Assembly: GCA_001512765.1 (NCBI GenBank)
Contig: LFSO01000021.1
Coordinates: forward strand, 1-63,642
Reading direction: 5' to 3'
From: Clostridiales bacterium DTU053
GTDB taxonomy: Bacteria; Bacillota; Clostridia; Oscillospirales; Acutalibacteraceae
DNA: 63,642 nt
A model generated the notes under the pieces. That model was not told where the DNA came from. It searched no databases and worked only from the letters and a program-made list of their open reading frames with translations. Both the position numbers and the translations under genes were made by a program. Shown here piece after piece: positions 51,317 through 59,547 of this stretch (positions within the stretch are counted from its first letter, which is position 1; every line of letters begins with the position of its first letter).

Positions 51317-53803
51317 ATGAAATCTGCCATAGCGGCAGGAGTTGCTGTCGAGAATACCGCCTTTGACTTTGACAAGCTGTTCCACTATCTGATTCCCGAG
51401 GATTTAAAAGACAAAGCCGTTCCGGGCGTCAGAGTCATAGTTCCTTTCGGCGGCGGCAACAGAATGAGGACTGGAATTATCCTGTCCGTCGAAGATAAGC
51501 TGTCGGAAGAAGCCGCAAAAAATCCAAAATCCATATACGCGGTGCTCGACGAAGCACCGCTTATTTCTAATGAGGGAATTAGCCTTTGCCGCTATCTGAA
51601 GGACAGAACCTTCTGCACCTATTTTGAAGCGGCGAAAGCCATGCTGCCGCCCTCGTTCTTTATGAAAAAGAACGAGTCCTACATCCTCTCGCCCGATGTT
51701 GACGAGAGCACTCTCTCAAACCTCTCAAGCGGTGAAAAGAAAGTAATCTCCGTTCTGCCCAAAAACGGCGGCTACATATCAAGGGACAGCATAATTAAAA
51801 AGGTCGGCTCCGCTAAGGCGGGCGGCGACATCGACAAACTCGCCGCGGCAGGCATCCTTGTGCCGAATTTCTCGCAAATCGAAAGGGCGGGGGCGAAATT
51901 CCAAAAGGTTATAAGCCTCGTTCTTGACGATGATGAACTTTCTGAAATCATGCCCACCCTTACCGCAAAGCAGCGCAGCGTCGCAAAAGTGCTCTCGGAT
52001 GTGGGCAGCGCAAGTTTAAAAGAGCTTTGCGAATTTACCTCCGTTACTCCCGCGGTCGTAAACGCCCTTGTTAAAAAGGGCATCTGCGAGGAGAGCGAGG
52101 AAAGAATTGAGAGAACCGTAGACCCTGACTCCTCAAACAGAGAGGGCAGCTATAAATCCGACCCCATAATGCTCACGCCCGCTCAGGAAAAGGTTTACAA
52201 TGAAATTAAGAATAAACTTGAAGCCAAAGAGAATGGCGTGGGGCTCCTCCACGGCGTTACGGGCAGCGGCAAGACAAAGATATATCTAAAGCTCATTGAC
52301 GATATTATCACTGAGGGCAAAACCGCCATCCTCATGGTGCCCGAAATCTCACTCACGCCCCAGACCCTTGCCCTTCTCTATGAGAGATACGGCAGAAAAA
52401 CAGCGGTTTTCCACAGCGGTCTGTCCATCGGCGAAAGGCTCAGTGAGTGGCAAAGAGTAAAAAACGGCGAGGCAACAATCGCCGTCGGCACAAGAAGCGC
52501 GGTCTTTGCTCCCCTTGAAAACATAGGACTGATAATTATCGACGAGGAGCAGGAGCATACCTACAAATCCGACCGCTCGCCCCGTTATCACGCCCTTGAT
52601 GTGGCAAAGTGCCGAGCCGCTTATCACGGCGCATATGTGCTCCTTACATCCGCCACTCCTTCCGTTGAATCCTATTCCGCCGCCGTATCGGGAAGATACG
52701 ACCTTTACGAACTGAATGAACGCTACGGCAACGCCGTTCTGCCCGAAGTCGAAACGGTGGATATGACAAGGGAGCAAAACCCCCTCGGCATGACCGCCAT
52801 AAGCGAAAGACTTTCGCAATTAATTGCCGAAACTTTAAAAAACGGTAACCAAGTCATTTTGCTTATCAACAGAAGAGGGTATAATACATTTATAGTCTGC
52901 AAATCCTGCGGCAAGGTTGTCACTTGCCCTTACTGCAGCATTTCCCTGACTTACCACAGCTATAACGAAAGGCTGATGTGCCACTACTGCGGCTATTCCG
53001 AGCCCTTTACAGCCGCATGCAAGGAGTGCAATGCGGAGAATATCAGATATTCGGGCTTTGGAACCCAAAGAGTGGAGGCGGAGCTTTCAAGACTCTTTCC
53101 GGACGCCAGAATCCTCAGAATGGACGCCGACACCACTGCCGCGAAGAACTCCCACAAGAAAAAGCTCACAGCCTTTAAAAACAAGGAGTACGACATACTG
53201 CTCGGCACCCAGATGGTGGCCAAAGGGCTTGACTTTGAAAATGTCACCTTAGTCGGTGTTATATCCATAGACCAGCAGCTTTATCAGGACGATTACAAAA
53301 GCCTTGAAAGAGCCTTTGACCTTTTGACGCAAGTCGTCGGCAGGGCGGGCAGGGGAGAATTCCCCGGCAAGGCGGTAATTCAGACCATGATGCCCGAAAA
53401 CAACATCATCACCCTTGCCGCAAGGCAGGATTACAAGGCATTTTATAATTCCGAAATAAGGCTCAGAAAGGCTCTCATTTACCCGCCCTACTGCGATATT
53501 TGCACCGTAGGCTTTACCGGCGAGGACGAAGCCCTTGTGAAAAACGCGGCAAAAGCTTTCTTTGATATGCTGCGAGAAAAGAACGAGGGCGAATATAATG
53601 ATTTAAAGCTGATTGTCCTCGGACCCATGACGCCAAGAATCGCAAAAATTAGCAACAAATACAGGTACAGGCTTATAATAAAATGCAGGAACACAAAAAG
53701 GTTCCGTGAGTTTATCTCAAATCTTTTAATATCATTCGCTCTCGACAAGACCTATTCAAAGGTCAGAGCTTACGCGGATATTAACCCCACAAGTTTGATA
53801 TAA
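51317..53803 (+). CDS. priA: Primosomal protein N' (PriA helicase)
   Basis: This 828-residue helicase restarts stalled replication forks. Visible are the 3'-DNA-binding N-domain, Walker A GVTGSGKT (about 312-319), DEEQEHTYKSD (about 406), the two zinc sites made by eight cysteines between about 527 and 570 (CKSCG..CPYC, CHYCG..CKEC), and the late helicase motifs GTQMVAKGLDFENV and QVVGRAGR. The ATG at 51317 is preferred to one at 51305 because AAAGGA directly abuts the latter. rpoZ and priA are separated by a gap with a weak hairpin at 51249-51270. Confidence 0.96.
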   Translation: MKSAIAAGVAVENTAFDFDKLFHYLIPEDLKDKAVPGVRVIVPFGGGNRMRTGIILSVEDKLSEEAAKNPKSIYAVLDEAPLISNEGISLCRYLKDRTFCTYFEAAKAMLPPSFFMKKNESYILSPDVDESTLSNLSSGEKKVISVLPKNGGYISRDSIIKKVGSAKAGGDIDKLAAAGILVPNFSQIERAGAKFQKVISLVLDDDELSEIMPTLTAKQRSVAKVLSDVGSASLKELCEFTSVTPAVVNALVKKGICEESEERIERTVDPDSSNREGSYKSDPIMLTPAQEKVYNEIKNKLEAKENGVGLLHGVTGSGKTKIYLKLIDDIITEGKTAILMVPEISLTPQTLALLYERYGRKTAVFHSGLSIGERLSEWQRVKNGEATIAVGTRSAVFAPLENIGLIIIDEEQEHTYKSDRSPRYHALDVAKCRAAYHGAYVLLTSATPSVESYSAAVSGRYDLYELNERYGNAVLPEVETVDMTREQNPLGMTAISERLSQLIAETLKNGNQVILLINRRGYNTFIVCKSCGKVVTCPYCSISLTYHSYNERLMCHYCGYSEPFTAACKECNAENIRYSGFGTQRVEAELSRLFPDARILRMDADTTAAKNSHKKKLTAFKNKEYDILLGTQMVAKGLDFENVTLVGVISIDQQLYQDDYKSLERAFDLLTQVVGRAGRGEFPGKAVIQTMMPENNIITLAARQDYKAFYNSEIRLRKALIYPPYCDICTVGFTGEDEALVKNAAKAFFDMLREKNEGEYNDLKLIVLGPMTPRIAKISNKYRYRLIIKCRNTKRFREFISNLLISFALDKTYSKVRAYADINPTSLI

Positions 53804-53836
53804 GAATCTTCGCATTACTGAAAGGAATGTCCCATC

Positions 53837-54325
53837 ATGGCAATTAGAAAAATCAGAGAAGACAGCGACCCGATTTTAAGAAAAAAGAGCAGGCCGGTAA
53901 CAGAGTTCGACGAGCGTCTGTTCACCCTGCTTGACGATATGGCAGAAACCATGTACAGCGTCGACGGCGTAGGACTTGCGGCGGTGCAGGTCGGCGTTTT
54001 AAGGCGCGTTGTGGTAATGGATACAGGCGACGGTCTTATTGAGCTTATAAACCCCGAAATTGTGGAGCGGGGCGGCGAGCAGGTAGAAACCGAAGGCTGC
54101 CTTTCCATCCCCGGCAAAAGAGGCTATACACTCAGACCCGCCTATGTTAAGGTCAGGGCCCAGAACCGCAAGGGTCAGTGGTGCATGTATAAAGGCGAGG
54201 GTCTTAAAGCCCGCTGTTTCTGCCACGAAATAGACCATCTTGACGGAATACTTTTCACCGACAGACTTGCTCCCAGAGAGAAATGGCCCAAGGAAGAAAA
54301 ACAGGAAGAACTTACTGCAAAATAA
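53837..54325 (+). CDS. def: Peptide deformylase
   Basis: This 162-residue metalloenzyme removes the formyl group from nascent proteins. All three motifs are intact: GVGLAAVQ (44-51), EGCLS (86-90) and HEIDH (130-134), giving the Cys-His-His metal site. It lies 33 bp after priA and 14 bp before fmt, in the standard order. Confidence 0.97.
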   Translation: MAIRKIREDSDPILRKKSRPVTEFDERLFTLLDDMAETMYSVDGVGLAAVQVGVLRRVVVMDTGDGLIELINPEIVERGGEQVETEGCLSIPGKRGYTLRPAYVKVRAQNRKGQWCMYKGEGLKARCFCHEIDHLDGILFTDRLAPREKWPKEEKQEELTAK

Positions 54326-54339
54326 TTGGAGTGACTCCG

Positions 54340-55278
54340 ATGAAAGATGTTCGAATAGTTTTTATGGGAACGCCCGATTTTGCGGTTCCGGCGCTCAAAA
54401 GGCTTTATGACGAGGGTTTTAATGTTACCCTTGTAGTAACACAGCCGGATAAACCCAAGGGCAGAAAAAGAATCATCACCCCGCCGCCCGTAAAGGAATT
54501 GGCTTTACAGCTCGGGCTCGAGGTTTACCAGCCGCACTCTTTAAAAACAGACGAAGCTGTTGAGAAAATCAGCGCCGAAAAGCCCGACTTTATAGTCGTT
54601 GCGGCATACGGAAAAATACTTCCAAAATCGGTTCTCGACATACCAAAGCACGGCTGCGTCAATATCCACGCCTCCCTCCTGCCCAGGTTCCGCGGCGCCT
54701 CTCCCATTCAGCAGGCGATACTAAGCGGCGACAAGGAAACGGGCATCACCACCATGCTTATGGATGAGGGGCTTGACACGGGCGATATTCTCGAAGTCGT
54801 AAAAGTCGAAATCGGAGAGAACGAAACCGCGGGCGAGCTTTTTGACAGACTCTCAAGCTTGGGCGGCGACATAATCGTATCCACCCTCAAAGGCATATTA
54901 AACGGCACAGTAAAGCCCACTCCCCAGCCTGAGGAGGGCGTAACCTACGCACCGCAGCTTACAAGAGAGGACGGCATAATCGACTGGTCAATGCCCGCTG
55001 AAGCGGTGCACAACAAAATTAGAGGGCTTTCCCCGTGGCCCGTTGCCGAAAGCAGCCTTGCGGGTAAGAGAATAAAGATTTACTCATCTCTCAAAACAGA
55101 CATAAAGAAAGACGGCAAAGGCGGTCAAATCTTTGCCGAAAAGGATAGGCTTTTTGTAAGATGCGGCGACGGACAGCTTTTAGAGATTGTCACTCTCCAG
55201 CCCGACGGCTCAAAGGTGATGCCTGCGGCGGACTTTTTAAGAGGCTATCAAGTGAAAGAAGCAGTTTTCGGAGAATAA
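54340..55278 (+). CDS. fmt: Methionyl-tRNA formyltransferase
   Basis: The 312-residue enzyme formylates initiator Met-tRNA using 10-formyl-THF. It has IVFMGTPDFAVPAL, VTQPDKPKGR, the catalytic NIHASLLPRFRGASPIQ and ETGITTMLMDEGLDTGDIL. The ATG at 54340 follows GGAGTGACTCCG; a longer in-frame form from 54283 would overlap def and is rejected. Confidence 0.97.
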   Translation: MKDVRIVFMGTPDFAVPALKRLYDEGFNVTLVVTQPDKPKGRKRIITPPPVKELALQLGLEVYQPHSLKTDEAVEKISAEKPDFIVVAAYGKILPKSVLDIPKHGCVNIHASLLPRFRGASPIQQAILSGDKETGITTMLMDEGLDTGDILEVVKVEIGENETAGELFDRLSSLGGDIIVSTLKGILNGTVKPTPQPEEGVTYAPQLTREDGIIDWSMPAEAVHNKIRGLSPWPVAESSLAGKRIKIYSSLKTDIKKDGKGGQIFAEKDRLFVRCGDGQLLEIVTLQPDGSKVMPAADFLRGYQVKEAVFGE

Positions 55279-55399
55279 ATCTAAATAAATTCTTAATCGC
55301 ATATTAATAACTGGGTAATGCTTTACTAATCATAACTTAATTTTTATAGGCTATAATAGCCTTAGCAAGCAAAAAATGCAGGAAAGGAGAGTGCAGGCT

Positions 55400-56119
55400 T
55401 TGTATTTTGGCTCATACGGCTACTATTCACCCTACTATTTTGACCCCTATCTTTTAATCTTAGTGCTTCCTGCTTTCATCTTCTCCGTCATCGCAAGCAT
55501 AAGAGTCAGAACCGTTTACAGCCGAATGGCAAAAAGGTTTGCCACAAACGGCCTTACGGGCGCCCAGGCGGCTGCGGAGGTTTTGAGATATTACGGAATA
55601 ACAAATGTACAGATCACCAGCATACCCGGAAAGCTCACCGACCACTTTAACCCCAAGACCAACACCATAGGTCTTTCCGAATCGGTTTACAGGGGCACAA
55701 GCGTTGCGGATATAGGAATCGCCTGCCATGAGGCGGGTCACGCCGCGCAGTATGCTCACAGCTACCTGCCGATAAAGCTCAGGAACATGATACTTCCCAT
55801 CGCCAATATCGGCTCATTCGCCGGCATACCCCTTGCTTTAATCGGCTTTGTGCTTCAGTGGCAGGGCCTTGTAACTTTCGGACTTATGCTTTACGCTGCA
55901 ATCGCCGTATTCCAGTTCATCACCCTTCCCGTTGAAATCAACGCCAGCAGAAGGGCATTGAAGGTCATAAACGAAACTGGAATTCTCGTTACACCCGAGG
56001 AAAGAGCAGGGGCAAGGAGTGTGCTTTTCGCCGCGGCAATGACATACATCGCTGCCCTTGCGGTATCCCTCGCAAACCTTGTAAGATTTATAGCATTGTT
56101 CGGCAGAAGAAACAGATAA
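55400..56119 (+). CDS. YugP-like zinc membrane metallopeptidase
   Basis: The 239-residue product is a membrane peptidase of the Zn_peptidase_2 (YugP) family with HEAGH (110-114), a hydrophobic N-terminus rich in Tyr, and three more membrane helices. NPKTNTIGLSESVY and LPVEINASRRA are also typical. The function is not established. The TTG at 55400 is taken as start because AGGAG lies 10 bp before it; the ATG at 55376 precedes that site. A possible -10 TATAAT at 55352-55357 lies upstream. fmt-yugP-rsmB is a common Clostridia order. Confidence 0.85.
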   Translation: MYFGSYGYYSPYYFDPYLLILVLPAFIFSVIASIRVRTVYSRMAKRFATNGLTGAQAAAEVLRYYGITNVQITSIPGKLTDHFNPKTNTIGLSESVYRGTSVADIGIACHEAGHAAQYAHSYLPIKLRNMILPIANIGSFAGIPLALIGFVLQWQGLVTFGLMLYAAIAVFQFITLPVEINASRRALKVINETGILVTPEERAGARSVLFAAAMTYIAALAVSLANLVRFIALFGRRNR

Positions 56120-56138
56120 AAAGCCTACGGACCACCTC

Positions 56139-56164
56139 AGCGGCATGGCACTTGCCATGCCGCT
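56139..56164 (+). terminator. Hairpin after the YugP-like gene
   Basis: AGCGGCATGGCA pairs with TGCCATGCCGCT around CT, then TTATATG; the U-tract is weak. Confidence 0.65.
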
Positions 56165-56180
56165 TTATATGTGGTATAAA
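56152..56180 (+). promoter_or_regulatory. Promoter for rsmB overlapping the hairpin
   Basis: TTGCCA (56152-56157) and TATAAA (56175-56180) are 17 bp apart. The -35 element is part of the 3' arm of the preceding hairpin. Confidence 0.5.
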
Positions 56181-56275
56181 GTAAAATGGCTCTATGCTGT
56201 ATAAAACCGGAAAACTGTATAAGACGGCAAAAAGCGCCTAAATTTTAAAGATAGAAAGCTATAGGGGGCGGATTT

Positions 56276-57619
56276 GTGAGCACAGGCAGGGAAGCGGCAT
56301 ACAAAATACTTTTAAAGATAGAGAAAGACTCGGCGTATTCAAATCTCGCCCTTAAAGATTTTTTCAAGGATTCCACGCTTCCCCCAAACGAAAAAGCCCT
56401 CTCATACAATATTGTTCTCGGAGTGCTTGACAGGCGTCTGACCCTTGACTTCATACTTTCCCGATACCTTGCAAAGCCCATAAACAAACTTGACCCCAAG
56501 GTTTTGACCCTTCTCAGAATGGGCTCGTATCAAATCCTATACATGGACAAAATCCCCGACTTTGCCGCAATTAACGAAACGGTAAAGCAAGCCGCAAAGA
56601 TAGCCGCCTATTCAAAGGGTCTTGTAAACGCGGTTTTGAGAAAGGTCGCGAAAAAAGAACCCTTAAACATAAACAAAGAGGAAAACCCCGTTCTTTATTA
56701 CAGCATCAGATACTCCTTTCCCGAATGGCTTGTAAAGCTCTTTATTGAATCATACGGGGAGGAAAACGCCGAGGGCATTATGGCCGCCTCTTTGCAGGCG
56801 GGCGAAACCGTCTGCTGCGCGAATCCCTTAAAAACAAGCAGGGATGAGCTTATAAAAAACCTTGCGGCAAAGGGCATTGAGGCTGCCGAAGATAACAGAC
56901 TTAAAGACGCCTTTTATATAAAGGGATCGGTCAATCTCTCAGAGCTGAGGGAGTTTAAGGATGGACTCTTTGCCGTTCAGGATATTTCCTCACAGCTTTG
57001 CGCTGAGGCTGTCGGGGCAAAAGAGGGCGATACGGTCATTGATGTCTGCGCCGCCCCGGGAGGAAAAAGCATAAGGCTCTCTCAGCTTATGAACAACAAG
57101 GGCAGGATAATCTCCTGCGACATTCACGAGCATAAAACTAAAATCATAGAAAGCTACGCTAAAAGAATGGGAGCCGATATAATTTCCGCTCATGCAAGAG
57201 ACGCTGCATCCCCAGACACTTGTATAGACGGTGAGGATTTTAGAGGAAAAGCTGACAGGGTTCTCTGCGACGCGCCCTGCTCAGGCTTTGGCGTTATCAG
57301 AGGAAAGCCCGAAATTAAGTATAAACCCAAGGAAGAAATCGAAAAGCTCCCCGAGCTGCAATTTAAAATCCTCCACTCAAGCGCTCAGCTTGTAAAAAAG
57401 GGCGGCACTCTGGTATACTCAACCTGCACCCTGAATCCCGCCGAGAACGAAAGAGTCTGCGACAGATTCCTTTCGGAAAATGGCGAGTTTGAGGCAATAA
57501 AACCTCTTGAAGGAGCTTTGGGCGGCGAAATCAAATACGGTGAATCGAATTATCTTACACTTCTGCCGCATATTTATAACACCGACGGATTTTTCATTGC
57601 CGCTTTCAGGAGAAAATAG
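56276..57619 (+). CDS. rsmB: 16S rRNA (cytosine-967) methyltransferase
   Basis: The 447-residue enzyme has an N-terminal NusB-like domain (LKDFFKDSTLPPNEKALSYNIV) and a C-terminal methyltransferase: VCAAPGGKSIRLSQLM for SAM, CDAPCSGFGVIRGKPE and the catalytic Cys in YSTCTLNPAENE. The start is GTG after GGGGGCGG. rlmN follows after 98 bp. Confidence 0.94.
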   Translation: MSTGREAAYKILLKIEKDSAYSNLALKDFFKDSTLPPNEKALSYNIVLGVLDRRLTLDFILSRYLAKPINKLDPKVLTLLRMGSYQILYMDKIPDFAAINETVKQAAKIAAYSKGLVNAVLRKVAKKEPLNINKEENPVLYYSIRYSFPEWLVKLFIESYGEENAEGIMAASLQAGETVCCANPLKTSRDELIKNLAAKGIEAAEDNRLKDAFYIKGSVNLSELREFKDGLFAVQDISSQLCAEAVGAKEGDTVIDVCAAPGGKSIRLSQLMNNKGRIISCDIHEHKTKIIESYAKRMGADIISAHARDAASPDTCIDGEDFRGKADRVLCDAPCSGFGVIRGKPEIKYKPKEEIEKLPELQFKILHSSAQLVKKGGTLVYSTCTLNPAENERVCDRFLSENGEFEAIKPLEGALGGEIKYGESNYLTLLPHIYNTDGFFIAAFRRK

Positions 57620-57717
57620 TTTTTCGGCTTTGAAAGCGGACAAGTGCGCAAAAAGAGTTATAAATGATATAAAATCAAGCAAATTTCTCAATAATAAAAA
57701 TAAAGCAAAGTCCACAG

Positions 57718-58800
57718 GTGGGGAAGGAAGGCGTAAATTCCATAGCTAAGATAGATAATTTAGAGAAAAAGGACATAAAATCATACGATTTGGTGGAGCT
57801 TAAAGCCCTAATGGGGGAAATAGGTCAGCCCGCCTTTCGCGCGGGTCAGGTTTTCCGCTGGCTCCACAAAGAGTGCGTTCAGTCTTTCGAGGAAATGACC
57901 AATCTCCCCCTGAATTTAAGGCAGCAGCTTAATGACAATTTTGTCATAATTGGCGCAGCTATTGAAAAAAAACTCATTTCGGAGTATGATAACACAGTAA
58001 AATACCTTTTTAGACTTTTTGACGGACAATGCATAGAAAGTGTCTTAATGCAATATAAGCACGGCTATTCTCTGTGCGTTTCCACTCAGGCAGGCTGCAA
58101 AATGGGCTGCAGCTTCTGCGCATCCACAAAAAACGGCTGCGCAAGGAACCTTACAGCTTCCGAGATTTTGTCTGAGGTTTATACAGCGGAAAAGGACACA
58201 GGAGTCAGGGTTTCCAACATAGTTCTTATGGGCATAGGAGAGCCCCTTGACAATTACGATAATGTAATAAAGTTCATAAGGCTCATCTCCCACCCGGAGG
58301 GAAAAAACATAAGCGTCAGGAACATAACCCTTTCAACCTGCGGAATAGTTCCTGGAATTTATAAGCTGATTGAAGAAAACCTTCCCATAACCCTGTCCGT
58401 TTCCCTTCACGCCCCGAATGACGAAAAACGCTCCGAAATAATGCCCGTAAACAAAAAATGGGGCGTAAAAGAAGTGGTTCGGGCGGCAAAAGACTATTAC
58501 GAAAAGACGGGGCGCAGAGTTTCCTTTGAATACGCGCTCGTAAAAGGCGTAAACGATTCCAAATCCGATGCAGATGAATTGTCTTCACTGTTAAAGGGCT
58601 TAAACTGCCATATAAACCTTATTCCGGTGAACGAAATAGAAAAGTCAGGTCACAAAGCTCCCGACAAGGAACATGTCAGGAGATTTACAGAATATCTTTC
58701 GGAAAAAGGTCTTAATGTAACCGTCAGAAGAACGCTGGGCGCCGATATAAATGCTTCCTGCGGTCAGCTCAGAGCATCTGCAATTAAGGAAGTGGAGTGA
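57718..58800 (+). CDS. rlmN: 23S rRNA (adenine-2503-C2) methyltransferase
   Basis: This 360-residue radical SAM enzyme methylates A2503 of 23S rRNA and A37 of some tRNAs. It has the CxxxCxxC cluster site CKMGCSFC (127-134), GGEPL-type GIGEPLDNYDN and the C-terminal methyl-carrying Cys in DINASCGQLR. The start is uncertain: GTG at 57718 has no clear ribosome site, while the GGAAGGAAGG just after it would fit an ATA codon at 57742. The end of the gene lies only 4 bp before the phosphatase. Confidence 0.93.
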   Translation: MGKEGVNSIAKIDNLEKKDIKSYDLVELKALMGEIGQPAFRAGQVFRWLHKECVQSFEEMTNLPLNLRQQLNDNFVIIGAAIEKKLISEYDNTVKYLFRLFDGQCIESVLMQYKHGYSLCVSTQAGCKMGCSFCASTKNGCARNLTASEILSEVYTAEKDTGVRVSNIVLMGIGEPLDNYDNVIKFIRLISHPEGKNISVRNITLSTCGIVPGIYKLIEENLPITLSVSLHAPNDEKRSEIMPVNKKWGVKEVVRAAKDYYEKTGRRVSFEYALVKGVNDSKSDADELSSLLKGLNCHINLIPVNEIEKSGHKAPDKEHVRRFTEYLSEKGLNVTVRRTLGADINASCGQLRASAIKEVE

Positions 58801-58804
58801 TTAA

Positions 58805-59533
58805 ATGAAAATATCCGCAAAAACCGATAGAGGGCGGGTTCGTCCCGATAATCAGGATTCCTATGCTGTCGGCGAAATGACCGGCGGCGTGGCATGGGCT
58901 GTCGTATGCGACGGCATGGGCGGAGCTGCGGGCGGATATTTGGCGAGCACCGAGTCGGTGCGCATAATCTCAGAGCGTCTTGCGTCCTCATATCGTCCCG
59001 GTATGAACGAAACATCGGTTAAGAACATACTCGTTTCGGCAATCAACGCCGCGAATGTGAACATATATGATATTTCATCCACCAACAGCGAGTTTTCCGG
59101 AATGGGCACAACCGTTGTCGCCGCCATAGTTTGCGAGGATACGGTTTACATCGCCCATGTAGGCGACAGCAGAGCCTATATTATCAATTCACAGGGAGTT
59201 CGCCAGCTCACAAGGGACCACTCCCTTGTTCAAAACCTTCTCGATGTGGGCAAGCTTTCGCCCAACGAAGCAAAAGAGCATCCTTACAAAAATGTGATTA
59301 CCAGAGCTCTCGGAGTGAATGAAACTGTAGAAGTTGACTTTTGCGTCGAAAGTTTTTCAAAAGATGACGCGCTTTTAATCTGTACCGACGGTCTTACCAA
59401 TTTTGTAAGCACCGATGACATACTCAAATCCACAGCCGACGGCAAGGTCTACGAATTTGCCGAAAGGCTTGTGACTGCTGCCAATAACAATGGCGGAGGG
59501 GACAACATCACCGCCGTGGTTATTTCGCATTGA
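58805..59533 (+). CDS. PP2C-type protein phosphatase (Stp/PrpC)
   Basis: The 242-residue metal-dependent Ser/Thr phosphatase has all main motifs: RPDNQD, VVCDGMGG (34-40 region), GMGTTVVAA, HVGDSRAY, LTRDHS, CTDGLTN and GGGDNITAV. It reverses phosphorylation by the PASTA kinase encoded next. GGAGTGATTAA precedes the ATG. The kinase starts 14 bp after its stop. Confidence 0.95.
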   Translation: MKISAKTDRGRVRPDNQDSYAVGEMTGGVAWAVVCDGMGGAAGGYLASTESVRIISERLASSYRPGMNETSVKNILVSAINAANVNIYDISSTNSEFSGMGTTVVAAIVCEDTVYIAHVGDSRAYIINSQGVRQLTRDHSLVQNLLDVGKLSPNEAKEHPYKNVITRALGVNETVEVDFCVESFSKDDALLICTDGLTNFVSTDDILKSTADGKVYEFAERLVTAANNNGGGDNITAVVISH

Positions 59534-59547
59534 CAGAGGTGTATCAT

